Part shown: piece after piece, positions 45,729 through 53,988 of the stretch
Layout of the letters: each line of letters begins with the position of its first letter
Numbering within the stretch: the stretch's first letter is position 1
Assembly (NCBI RefSeq): GCF_002836595.1
Contig: NZ_PJBB01000003.1
Coordinates: 744,001-808,000, forward strand
Direction of reading: 5' to 3'
From: Tenacibaculum sp. Bg11-29
GTDB taxonomy: Bacteria > Bacteroidota > Bacteroidia > Flavobacteriales > Flavobacteriaceae
DNA: 64,000 bases
The notes under the pieces: model-generated
The model's database searches: none
Seen by the model: the letters and a program-made list of their open reading frames with translations, nothing else
What the model was told of the DNA's origin: nothing
Position numbers and translations under genes: made by a program

Positions 45729-45809
45729 GTTTGGTTTGATTTTACTAAACCTTTATATAAATCATTGAAACATAATTATATTATTAAAGTTAGATAAAAT
45801 TAAAACTCA

Positions 45810-46649
45810 ATGAAAGTAATTACATTACCGGATGAACTAAATTTCAATTCATCTCTCTCTATCTCTGTTTATGATTATGAAAGCGCTAAAGAAATCTCTA
45901 AGCAACAAATCTTACTAAACAAAAACACTTTTAGTTTTCTTCAAGAAGGAACAAAAGAAGTTTTTTTTGATAACTCTTCCTTTGCAATAGATAATTCTCA
46001 ATTCCTATTGATGAAATCTGGACATTGTTTAATGACTGAAAAGCTCTCTAACGTTGCAGGTTATTACAGAAGTATTCTATTCTTTTTTTCTAATGAAGAC
46101 GTTTTAAAATTCATAAGGAAGTTTGAACTTAGCCCAACTGACTCAAGGAAACTGTATTCTACGTATTTATTTACTTATGATTCATTTATAAAAACATTTG
46201 TGGATAGTCTTTTAGGAATTTCTAAACTTTCATCACCTATTCAAAAAAACATTTTAGACGCTAAGTTTGAGGAAATAATGTTATATCTCATTGAATTTAA
46301 AGGAGTCAGTTTTTTATATTCCATAATTAACAATAGTGACAACCAAAGTCAAAGGTTTATTCAAACAATAGAGAGTAATCAATTAAATAAACTAACAATA
46401 AAAGAACTTTCTTTTCTATCAAATATGAGTGTATCAACATTCAAAAGAGAATTCGAAAAACACTTTCAAAACTCACCAAGTAAATGGTTTCGAAAGAAAA
46501 GACTTGAACATTCTGCCTTCTTACTAAAAAACAAATCAAAAAGACCATCTGATATCTATGAGGAAATTGGATATGAAAATTTATCAAGTTTCATTCAGGC
46601 TTTTAAGCTGAAATTCGGGGTTACCCCAAAACAGCATCAATCAAATTGA
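45810..46649 (+). CDS. AraC-family transcriptional regulator
   Basis: 279 residues. The N-terminal ~170 residues form an unassigned sensor domain. The C-terminal double helix-turn-helix is clear: LTIKELSFLSNMSVSTFKREFEKHF and PSDIYEEIGYENLSSFIQAFKLKFGVTPKQH. It may control the adjacent PEBP gene, 88 bases downstream; that is inference. Confidence 0.88.
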   Translation: MKVITLPDELNFNSSLSISVYDYESAKEISKQQILLNKNTFSFLQEGTKEVFFDNSSFAIDNSQFLLMKSGHCLMTEKLSNVAGYYRSILFFFSNEDVLKFIRKFELSPTDSRKLYSTYLFTYDSFIKTFVDSLLGISKLSSPIQKNILDAKFEEIMLYLIEFKGVSFLYSIINNSDNQSQRFIQTIESNQLNKLTIKELSFLSNMSVSTFKREFEKHFQNSPSKWFRKKRLEHSAFLLKNKSKRPSDIYEEIGYENLSSFIQAFKLKFGVTPKQHQSN

Positions 46650-46705
46650 ACTTTTATCAACACTTTTTGAGCTGTATCAAACACAAAATTTACTAGTATC
46701 TCTTA

Positions 46706-46713
46706 TAATTTTG
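46706..46713 (+). promoter_or_regulatory. -7 promoter element (TAATTTTG) of the PEBP gene
   Basis: TAATTTTG matches the consensus, 24 bases before the ATG at 46738. Confidence 0.55.
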
Positions 46714-46737
46714 TTCTCTAACGAAAAAACAAACATT

Positions 46738-47295
46738 ATGAGAAAATCAAATTTTATAATAGGGTTACTAATCACCTTATCAAGCACAGTCTTTGGCCAA
46801 AATACGTTTACCTTGTCTAGCAATGATTTGGGTGGAGAAGCTACTATTAACGCAGAATTTAACGGGTTTGGTTGTACTGGAGAAAATCAATCTCCACAAT
46901 TATCTTGGAAAAATGCACCTGAAGGAACTAAAAGCTTTGCAGTAACTATGTATGACCCTGACGCACCAACTGGAAGTGGATGGTGGCACTGGGTAGTCTT
47001 TGATATTCCAGTAAGCACTAATGAATTAATATCTGGCGCTGGAAACACAAAGCTAAATCTAACACCTGAAGGAATTATTCAAAGCGTTACAGACTATGGA
47101 GTGAATGGTTATGGTGGACCTTGCCCTCCAAAAGGGCACGGTTTACATCAATATATAATTACAGTTTACGCATTAAAAACAGGCAAACTTGGATTAAATA
47201 AAAGTACTAATCCTGCTGTAGTTGGATATTACTTATGGAATAACACATTAGCTAAGGCTAGTATCGTAACATATTATCAGAGAGATAAGAAATAG
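46738..47295 (+). CDS. Secreted YbhB/YbcL-type PEBP (Raf kinase inhibitor-like) protein
   Basis: 185 residues from the ATG at 46738, which starts a signal peptide (MRKSNFIIGLLITLSSTVFG) ending near Gly-Gln. Conserved PEBP segments: GENQSPQLSWKNAPEGTKSF, MYDPDAPTGSGWWHWVVFDIP, YGGPCPPKGHGLHQYIITVYAL. It is a phospholipid/anion-pocket fold; bacterial roles are poorly known. Signal peptide indicates a periplasmic location. Confidence 0.88.
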   Translation: MRKSNFIIGLLITLSSTVFGQNTFTLSSNDLGGEATINAEFNGFGCTGENQSPQLSWKNAPEGTKSFAVTMYDPDAPTGSGWWHWVVFDIPVSTNELISGAGNTKLNLTPEGIIQSVTDYGVNGYGGPCPPKGHGLHQYIITVYALKTGKLGLNKSTNPAVVGYYLWNNTLAKASIVTYYQRDKK

Positions 47296-47321
47296 TTAAC
47301 TTAAGACATCTAAATATAAAA

Positions 47322-47352
47322 CGGTTTGAGCGTACACTCAAACCGCTTTATA
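47322..47352 (+). terminator. Hairpin after the PEBP gene
   Basis: CGGTTTGAG / CTCAAACCG (9 bp) with a 6-base loop and a moderate T-rich tail. Confidence 0.7.
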
Positions 47353-47530
47353 TTTAATTAAGTGTGTTGCCCACTAAAAAGCAAGTGCGTTTTAATCTCC
47401 TAATGCTCCTATACAAACCGTAAGCGAAACTCAAAAAAACTATTTATTTAGAACATATTGTTTTTCAACATTATTATAAATAGGTGCAATTTTATTAAAA
47501 CTTCCGCATCTTTGCCCCAAATTAGGTATT

Positions 47531-48202
47531 GTGGATTTTAAAGACAAAGAACTTATCATATTCGACTTTGATGGAACGCTTATTAATAGCATTCCAGATT
47601 TAACATTGGCTATAAATAAAATGTTATCTCATTACAATTTATCATCATTAACTGTAAAACAAGTTACTCCCTTTATTGGCAATGGTGCAAAACCTTTGGT
47701 AAAAAGGGCACTAGAATATTCAATAAAAGATGAAGAAATCTCGAAAGAACTTTTAGATGAAGCTTTCGAAATTTATTTTTCAGCTTACAAAGAAGTTACT
47801 TGTGATGAAACATATATGTATGCTGGTGTTTTAGAAACATTAAACTATCTAAATGAAAAAGGATATAAAATGGTGATTTGTACTAATAAACCTTTTGATT
47901 TTGTTGAACCCATTTTAGATAAATTGTCAATTAAACATTTTTTTAAATGTTGGGTTGGAGAAGATTCTCTTTCAGAGAAAAAACCTAATGCTATGCCACT
48001 TTTTCACTTAGCCAACGAAATGAATACGACTATTGAAAAAAGTATTATGGTTGGTGATTCTAAAAATGATATTCTTGCAGCACAAAATGCTAGTATGGAG
48101 AGTATCGGTGTGAGTTACGGATACAACTACAACGAAAACATTTCTAACTATAATCCTACCATAGTCGTCGATAGTTTCAGTGATTTACAAGCGCTTTTTT
48201 AA
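47531..48202 (+). CDS. Phosphoglycolate phosphatase-like HAD hydrolase
   Basis: 223 residues. It begins with GTG at 47531; an upstream CATCTTTG (47507-47514) is close to the -7 consensus. HAD motif I IIFDFDGTLINSI, motif II VICTNKPFD, Lys in SEKKPNAMPL, motif IV MVGDSKNDILAAQNA, with a helical cap after motif I (DLTLAINKML) as in Gph. It dephosphorylates small phosphate esters, probably 2-phosphoglycolate. One base separates its stop from the FAD oxidoreductase ATG, so they form a coupled pair. Confidence 0.85.
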   Translation: MDFKDKELIIFDFDGTLINSIPDLTLAINKMLSHYNLSSLTVKQVTPFIGNGAKPLVKRALEYSIKDEEISKELLDEAFEIYFSAYKEVTCDETYMYAGVLETLNYLNEKGYKMVICTNKPFDFVEPILDKLSIKHFFKCWVGEDSLSEKKPNAMPLFHLANEMNTTIEKSIMVGDSKNDILAAQNASMESIGVSYGYNYNENISNYNPTIVVDSFSDLQALF

Positions 48203-48203
48203 T

Positions 48204-49637
48204 ATGAGTAAAATTTACAATGTCGGTATTATAGGAGGTGGAGTTTCTGGCGTTGTTATAGCATTAGAATTAGCCAAATATGGGGTTGACAATATTCTAT
48301 TCGAACAAGAAAAAAGTGTTGTAAATGGTCCTCCTTTCTGCCATTTACATGCGGGTGGAAATTTATATCCTGATATCTCTGATGAGGAATGTAAAACACT
48401 CATGAAACAATCAATAGATATGGCGCGATTATTTCCGCAATCTATTGACGAAAGACCTACTTTTATTAGCGTTCCTACATCAGAAAAATACGAAGTAAAT
48501 AAAATTGAGAAGCGCCTTAAAATGTTAGTTGAGTATTACACCAAATTAATAAAAGAAGACTCTTCTAATGAAATTCTTGGTGCTCCAAAAGATTATTATA
48601 AAAAATACACTAAAGACGATTTAATTGTTTTAGCGGAACAACCAACTGTTAAACATCCTAATTCACCTGATGAGTGGATGTCTAATACTGTTAAGTTAAT
48701 TGATCACAAAAAATTAAAAACGCCTGTATACTTAGTTCAAGAATATGGATGGAATCTTTTTAGGCTAGGAGCTCAAGCTCAATTAGCTCTAAATAAAACT
48801 GAGAAATGTAATCTAAAAACAAATACCAATGTTACGAATATTAAAGATGTTCGAAATAAAAACTTAGATTATAACTGGGAAATAACGACTAAAGACACAG
48901 TATATAAAGTAAAATATTTAGTAAATTCCTGTGGGTTTAAAACAGGAAAACTTGATAATTTTTTACATTTAAATGCAAAACGCTTAATTGAATTTAAAGC
49001 TGCTTATGTTTCTAAATGGCAGCCCATTTCAGGTTTAATTCCAGAACTTATTTTTCATGGTGAACGTGGAACACCAAATGGAATGGTACAGCTTACTCCT
49101 TATTGTGAAGACTATTATCAAATTCATGGAATGACAGAGCATATTACCTTATTCAAAAATGGATTGATACAATCTAAAAGTAATGAACCACAACCTGAAT
49201 TTAATGATGCTATTAATCAAAAATTAGATCATGGTTGGAAAAAAGATGAAATAGAAACAAGAACTGAAAATGCTATTAAACTGGTTACTAAATTTGTTCC
49301 CACATTTAAATCTGCAACGACTGGTGGAATTCCATTTTACGGAGCACAGCAAATTCATGGCGATAATCCAAATTTAAGAGTTGGTGAAGTTAGTTTTCCT
49401 TATAAAACATATGCAAGAAGCGAAATTATTAAGGCTTCATCTGCCTTAACTGTTGCAAATAAAATAACACATAAAATTCAGGAAGAAAAAATTATTCCTT
49501 TAATTCCTAAAAGCTTAAATCGAAATTCATTATTAGATAGTGTTTCAAAGCATGAAATTGATAAATTGGCGAGTGAACTAGCTATTCAACGTGGTTATCC
49601 AGAAGCACTATCTCGATTGGTTATTGAGAGAAAATAA
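48204..49637 (+). CDS. FAD-dependent oxidoreductase of unknown substrate
   Basis: 477 residues from the ATG at 48204 (MSKIYNVGIIGGGVSGVVIA), where the dinucleotide-binding GxGxxG motif begins at once; in-frame codons before it overlap gph. FAD ribose-binding Glu in ILFEQE. A conserved block VNGPPFCHLHAGGNLYPD follows, and later NSCGFKTGKLDN. The length and layout recall FAD-dependent dehydrogenases of the DAO/malate:quinone class, but the substrate is unknown. Coupling with a phosphoglycolate-phosphatase-like gene suggests a hydroxy-acid such as glycolate; that is a guess. Confidence 0.72.
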   Translation: MSKIYNVGIIGGGVSGVVIALELAKYGVDNILFEQEKSVVNGPPFCHLHAGGNLYPDISDEECKTLMKQSIDMARLFPQSIDERPTFISVPTSEKYEVNKIEKRLKMLVEYYTKLIKEDSSNEILGAPKDYYKKYTKDDLIVLAEQPTVKHPNSPDEWMSNTVKLIDHKKLKTPVYLVQEYGWNLFRLGAQAQLALNKTEKCNLKTNTNVTNIKDVRNKNLDYNWEITTKDTVYKVKYLVNSCGFKTGKLDNFLHLNAKRLIEFKAAYVSKWQPISGLIPELIFHGERGTPNGMVQLTPYCEDYYQIHGMTEHITLFKNGLIQSKSNEPQPEFNDAINQKLDHGWKKDEIETRTENAIKLVTKFVPTFKSATTGGIPFYGAQQIHGDNPNLRVGEVSFPYKTYARSEIIKASSALTVANKITHKIQEEKIIPLIPKSLNRNSLLDSVSKHEIDKLASELAIQRGYPEALSRLVIERK

Positions 49638-49693
49638 TTATACTATTTTTAAAAACACTGATAAAAATCATATTTTAAATAAATACATACTAC

Positions 49694-49701
49694 TACTTTT
49701 G
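49694..49701 (+). promoter_or_regulatory. -7 promoter element (TACTTTTG)
   Basis: Exact TAnnTTTG match 17 bases before the 44-residue membrane peptide. Confidence 0.6.
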
Positions 49702-49718
49702 AAATAAAATTAGATAAT

Positions 49719-49853
49719 ATGATACAACTGGTTAATTTACCTCTAGTTTCTTGGACAAATGGAACTATTATGATAGCCATTTTTGGATTTGTTTGCTTAG
49801 GATTAGTTGCTACACTTTTAATTCTTATAAATAGTGGTAAGAAAAAACAGTAG
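49719..49853 (+). CDS. 44-residue single-helix membrane peptide
   Basis: Starts MIQLVNLPLVSWTNGTIMIA, one hydrophobic helix (about 17-38), and a basic end SGKKKQ. It has its own promoter-like element and a long hairpin downstream, so it looks like a real, separately transcribed small gene. No family recognised. Confidence 0.6.
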   Translation: MIQLVNLPLVSWTNGTIMIAIFGFVCLGLVATLLILINSGKKKQ

Positions 49854-49886
49854 TAATTTACATATATAGTTTTTAATAGTTGATTT

Positions 49887-49939
49887 AGAAGAAGTGCTCT
49901 TTTTATGTGTTGGTGGTTTAACTCTAGAGCACTTCTTCT
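49887..49939. terminator. 14-bp hairpin with a 25-base loop
   Basis: Arms 49887-49900 (AGAAGAAGTGCTCT) and 49926-49939 (AGAGCACTTCTTCT) are exact inverted copies, followed by TATTTATATTT. Likely terminator of the 44-residue gene. Confidence 0.65.
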
Positions 49940-50287
49940 TATTTATATTTATTCTGTAAACCGAAATTAGTAACTAATACAAAATATTTGTATAGATAAT
50001 TAAGTTTCGATATTCATTGAATATCCTTTACACTTCACCTCTACCTTCTTTATAATTCAGTATATATTACGCTGTACTTAATGAAATTTTTGACAAAAAA
50101 ACATTACACATTAGCCTCAATGAAATGATAAAAATCATATTATTAACAGACACATTAAGTTATATTTGAAGTATTAGTCAAATTAAAACCATTTAACCAA
50201 CTAATTCATAATATTAAAACAAATTATATATTTGTAAAATAATAACTTAAGTAGTTTTTTTTATTTAAAAAATTTTGACTAAAAGTA
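49940..50287. other. AT-rich gap with one isolated promoter-like element
   Basis: No gene seen. TATATTTG at 50227-50234 is an exact -7 consensus; nothing coding follows it, only the tandem repeat array. Confidence 0.45.
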
Positions 50288-50625
50288 ATTTTTGAAGGAG
50301 CTCATCTTAGATACTGGGGGGTTGACATTTTGAGTACTTCTTCTTTATTTATTACTATTTAGGTAAAATAAATAGACCTATATACCAAAACCTTAAACAT
50401 CACCGTTACTTAATAAAAGTACTAAGATTATTTTTGAAAAGGCTCATCTTAGATACTGGGGGTTGACATTTTGAGTCCTTCTTCTTTATTTATTACTATT
50501 TAGGTAAAATAAATAGACCTATATACCAAAACCTTAAACATCACCGTTACTTAATAAAAGTACTAAGATTATTTTTGAAAAGGCTCATCTTAGATACTGG
50601 GGGGTTGACATTTTGAGTCCTTTTC
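50288..50625 (+). repeat. Tandem 142-bp repeat (two full and one partial copy)
   Basis: The core CTCATCTTAGATACTGGGGG starts at 50301, 50443 and 50584 (steps 142 and 141). In copies 2 and 3 TATTTTTG, a -7 match, lies just before AAAGGCTCA. After a G5-6 loop comes TGAGTCCTT with a T-rich tail, so each unit reads like a promoter, a 45-base hairpin RNA and a terminator. The third copy ends at the gcdH stop and can also serve gcdH as terminator from the other strand. Confidence 0.85.
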
Positions 50626-51804
50626 TTATTTAAAAGCGTTTAAACCCGTAATATCTAATCCTGTAATTAATAAATGAACATCGTGCGTTCCTTCATAAGT
50701 AATTACACTTTCTAAATTCATGGAATGCCTCATTATAGAATATTCCCCTGAAATACCCATAGCGCCTAAAATTTGCCTTGCTTCTCTAGCTATTTTTATC
50801 GCCATATCAACATTATTACGTTTTGCCATTGATATCTGTGCAGAAGTTGCACGTTCTTCATTTTTCAAAACACCTAACCTCCATGTTAATAATTGTGCTT
50901 TTGTAATTTCTGTGATCATTTCTGCTAACTTTTTTTGTTGCAACTGAAATTGACCAATCGGTTTACCAAATTGCATACGTTCTTTAGCATAACGTAAAGC
51001 TGTATCGTAACAATCCATCGCAGCACCAATAACGCCCCAAGCAATACCATAACGAGCAGCATCTAAACACAATAAAGGTGCTCCTAATCCTGATTTGTTA
51101 GGTAATAAATTTTCTTTAGGCACTTTTACATTATCAAAAATAAGCTCACCTGTAATTGATGCTCTTAATGACCATTTATTATGTGTTTCTGGAGTAGAAA
51201 AACCCTCCATACCTCTTTCTACAATTAATCCATGAATACGACCTTCTTCATTTTTCGCCCACACCACAGCAACATCACAAATCGGAGCATTAGAAATCCA
51301 CATTTTTGCACCATTTAATACATAATGGTCACCCATATCTTTAAACTTGGTTTCCATACCTGATGGATTACTTCCATGATTTGGCTCAGTTAAGCCAAAA
51401 CTTCCCATCCATTCACCAGAAGCTAATTTTGGTAAATATTTTTTCCGTTGCGCTTCGTTACCATAATTATAAATAGGCCCCATTACTAACGAAGATTGTA
51501 CCGAAGCTGTAGATCTAATTCCGCTATCGCCACGCTCTAACTCTTGCATAATTAGTCCATAAGAAATTTGATCTAACCCTGCACCACCATAATTTTGCGG
51601 AATATAAGAACCAAAAGCACCAACCTCAGCTAAACCAGGTATTAATTGCATTGGAAATTTAGCCTCTTGTGCTGCATCTTCAATAATTGGAGATATATTT
51701 TTCTTAACCCATTCACGAGCCGTATCGCGCACAAGTTTATGTTCATCTGTTAACAAATCATCAGTTTGGTAATAATCAGGAGCTTGAAATAAATCGGGTT
51801 TCAT
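50626..51804 (-). CDS. gcdH: Glutaryl-CoA dehydrogenase-like acyl-CoA dehydrogenase
   Basis: 392 residues. FAD enzyme of lysine/tryptophan breakdown that oxidises and decarboxylates glutaryl-CoA to crotonyl-CoA. FGLTEPNHGSNPSGM is the acyl-CoA dehydrogenase signature, RMQFGKPIGQFQLQQKKLA the second. The catalytic Glu is in the C-terminal TYEGTHDVHLLITG, a form typical of glutaryl-CoA dehydrogenase. Divergent from rnpA with 140 bases between. Confidence 0.87.
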   Translation of the reverse strand: MKPDLFQAPDYYQTDDLLTDEHKLVRDTAREWVKKNISPIIEDAAQEAKFPMQLIPGLAEVGAFGSYIPQNYGGAGLDQISYGLIMQELERGDSGIRSTASVQSSLVMGPIYNYGNEAQRKKYLPKLASGEWMGSFGLTEPNHGSNPSGMETKFKDMGDHYVLNGAKMWISNAPICDVAVVWAKNEEGRIHGLIVERGMEGFSTPETHNKWSLRASITGELIFDNVKVPKENLLPNKSGLGAPLLCLDAARYGIAWGVIGAAMDCYDTALRYAKERMQFGKPIGQFQLQQKKLAEMITEITKAQLLTWRLGVLKNEERATSAQISMAKRNNVDMAIKIAREARQILGAMGISGEYSIMRHSMNLESVITYEGTHDVHLLITGLDITGLNAFK

Positions 51805-51890
51805 AAGTTTATTTTAAAATTAATTACTGACTTTATATGTGTTGATGATTGATAAATTACTTATCGTGGTTATATTTAAAAGTATTCCTT

Positions 51891-51898
51891 CAAAAATA
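51891..51898 (-). promoter_or_regulatory. -7 promoter element (TATTTTTG), possible gcdH promoter
   Basis: Reverse-strand TAnnTTTG match 87 bases before the gcdH ATG. Confidence 0.4.
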
Positions 51899-51930
51899 CT
51901 CAAAAAAATGGTTTTTAGTATCCATTTATG

Positions 51931-51938
51931 TATGTTTG
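51931..51938 (+). promoter_or_regulatory. -7 promoter element (TATGTTTG) of rnpA
   Basis: Exact consensus ending 6 bases before the rnpA ATG, so the 5' UTR would be nearly absent. Confidence 0.6.
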
Positions 51939-51944
51939 TAATAC

Positions 51945-52328
51945 ATGAGATTTACGTTAGGACAACAAGAGCGCTTAAAAAGCAAAAAGTTAATAGGCAA
52001 ACTGTATGAAGAAGGAAAATCTATAAAAGTTTTTCCATTTCGAATGGTATATATTCAAACAGAACACACTTCTAGATTCCCTGTTCAAGTTGGAGTTTCA
52101 GTTCCAAAAAGAAATTTTAAAAGTGCTGTTGATCGAAACAGAATAAAACGCTTAATGCGAGAAACTTACCGGAAAGAAAAGCATATTGTTTACGATGCGG
52201 TAAACACCCCTCATGTCTTTATGATTTCATATATTGCAAGAGATGAATGGAACTACGCCGATTTAGCGCGTAAAATGAAGCAATTATTAACACTTTTTAT
52301 AGCAGAAACCACCGAAAATGAAAAATAA
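51945..52328 (+). CDS. rnpA: Ribonuclease P protein component
   Basis: 127 residues. Start LGQQERLKSKKLIGKLYEEG, then the signature GVSVPKRNFKSAVDRNRIKRLMRETYR. It helps the catalytic RNA mature tRNA 5' ends. It overlaps the S41 peptidase gene by 11 bases. It is not next to rpmH/dnaA here, as is usual in Bacteroidota as far as I recall. Confidence 0.95.
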   Translation: MRFTLGQQERLKSKKLIGKLYEEGKSIKVFPFRMVYIQTEHTSRFPVQVGVSVPKRNFKSAVDRNRIKRLMRETYRKEKHIVYDAVNTPHVFMISYIARDEWNYADLARKMKQLLTLFIAETTENEK

Positions 52329-53943
52329 AAAAGCACTTTTTTTTGGTTCCTTAATTGTTATTTCAATTTTATTTTCTTTTCAATCTCGTTTTTTTGAAAT
52401 TGCTAAACAAATAGAAATTTACAACAACTTATTTAAGGAGTTAAACATTAATTATATTGATGAAATTAATCCTGGAGATTTAACAGACAAAGCTATTAAA
52501 AACACGCTTAAAAACTTAGACCCTTATACTAATTTTTTTAACGAACAAGATGTAGAAGATGCGCGTATTCGTCGTGAAGGAGAGTATGGAGGCATTGGTA
52601 TTTCAACCTTATACACAAAACAAGGTATTGTTATTTCTGAAGTTTACAAAGGTTTTCCAGCTGATAAGGCTGGTTTAAAAGCTGGCGATATTATTACACA
52701 TGTAAATGATCAAAAATTATTAGATTTTGAGAAAAGTCAATATTCACAAATGGTTAAAGGAACACCTAATAAGAAAATTTCTTTAACCCTTAACAGAAAT
52801 GGGGTTTCTCAAAAAGCCGATCTAAAACTAGATAAGATAATTGTGAATCCGGTGCCTTTTTATGACATGATTAATGCTGACACTGGTTATATTATTTTAA
52901 CAAAATTTACAAGTCAAAAAGCAACACAACAAGTTTCTAAAGCTTTTAAGGAATTAAAAGGTAAAGGAATGAAAAAACTAGTTTTCGATTTACGTAGCAA
53001 TCCTGGTGGCTCGTTATATGACGCAGTAAATATTACCAACCTATTTATTCCGAAAGGATTAAAAGTTGTTGATACACGAGGGAAAATTAAAAAAAATACC
53101 AGAACTTACAATACAAAGAATGACCCTTTAGATGCTGAAATACCAGTAGTTGTTTTAATAAATGGTCGCTCGGCATCAGCTTCTGAAATTGTCTCTGGTG
53201 CTTTACAAGATTATGATCGTGCAGTTGTTATGGGTGAACGTTCTTTTGGTAAAGGTTTGGTACAACGTTATTTTAATCTAAACTATGGTACTCAAATGAA
53301 AATAACTATTTCTAAATACTATACTCCAAGTGGTCGATGTATTCAGGAATTAGATTATGATAATAGAGATCCTAAAACAGGGGAAGTTCCAAAGTTTTCT
53401 GACGGAACAGTGAATTTATTTACTACGAAAAACGGACGAACAGTTTATGATGGCGGTGGAGTAACTCCTGATGTAAAAATGAATTTTTCTAAAAAAACAA
53501 TCGAAACAAAAAAGTTATTAAAATCGAGAACTATCTTTAATTTCGTAACAGATTTTACGAATAAAAATAAAGAACTAGTCACTGATGGTTATCTTTTTAA
53601 ATCTGCTGATTTTAAAAAATTTGAAAACTACTTATTAAATAAAGACACTGCTTTTGTAACTAAAGAAGAAAAGTTATTTAAAAAAGCATATAAATCAGTA
53701 AATAACAACACAAATATTTCAAAAGAATACAATGTAATTCTTCAAAAATTAAAAAAGTCTAAAGTTCAGAAAATAGCTAGCAACGAAGATCTTTTATCTA
53801 AAAAAATACAAAACGAAATTGTAAAAAGATACGTGTACAAAGAAGGGATGTTTAAACATCAACTTCAAAACGATGAAACCATTAATAAAGCTGTAAATTT
53901 ACTTAATAATCAAAAAAAGTATACCGCTATTTTAACTAAGTAA
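52318..53943 (+). CDS. S41-family C-terminal processing peptidase
   Basis: 541 residues. A membrane anchor or signal sits at the N-terminus (KALFFGSLIVISILFSF). A PDZ domain is near residues 85-175 (GGIGISTLYTKQGIVISEVYKGFPADKAGLKAGD). The tail-specific protease domain carries the Ser in NGRSASASEIVSGALQDY and the Lys in GERSFGKGLVQ. It is a periplasmic processing protease. Overlap with rnpA implies coupled translation. The C-terminal ~130 residues are Lys-rich and helical. Confidence 0.92.
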   Translation: MKNKKALFFGSLIVISILFSFQSRFFEIAKQIEIYNNLFKELNINYIDEINPGDLTDKAIKNTLKNLDPYTNFFNEQDVEDARIRREGEYGGIGISTLYTKQGIVISEVYKGFPADKAGLKAGDIITHVNDQKLLDFEKSQYSQMVKGTPNKKISLTLNRNGVSQKADLKLDKIIVNPVPFYDMINADTGYIILTKFTSQKATQQVSKAFKELKGKGMKKLVFDLRSNPGGSLYDAVNITNLFIPKGLKVVDTRGKIKKNTRTYNTKNDPLDAEIPVVVLINGRSASASEIVSGALQDYDRAVVMGERSFGKGLVQRYFNLNYGTQMKITISKYYTPSGRCIQELDYDNRDPKTGEVPKFSDGTVNLFTTKNGRTVYDGGGVTPDVKMNFSKKTIETKKLLKSRTIFNFVTDFTNKNKELVTDGYLFKSADFKKFENYLLNKDTAFVTKEEKLFKKAYKSVNNNTNISKEYNVILQKLKKSKVQKIASNEDLLSKKIQNEIVKRYVYKEGMFKHQLQNDETINKAVNLLNNQKKYTAILTK

Positions 53944-53988
53944 CATCAATAACAAAATTTGTATATTTTAAGTTTATAAAAAATAGAT

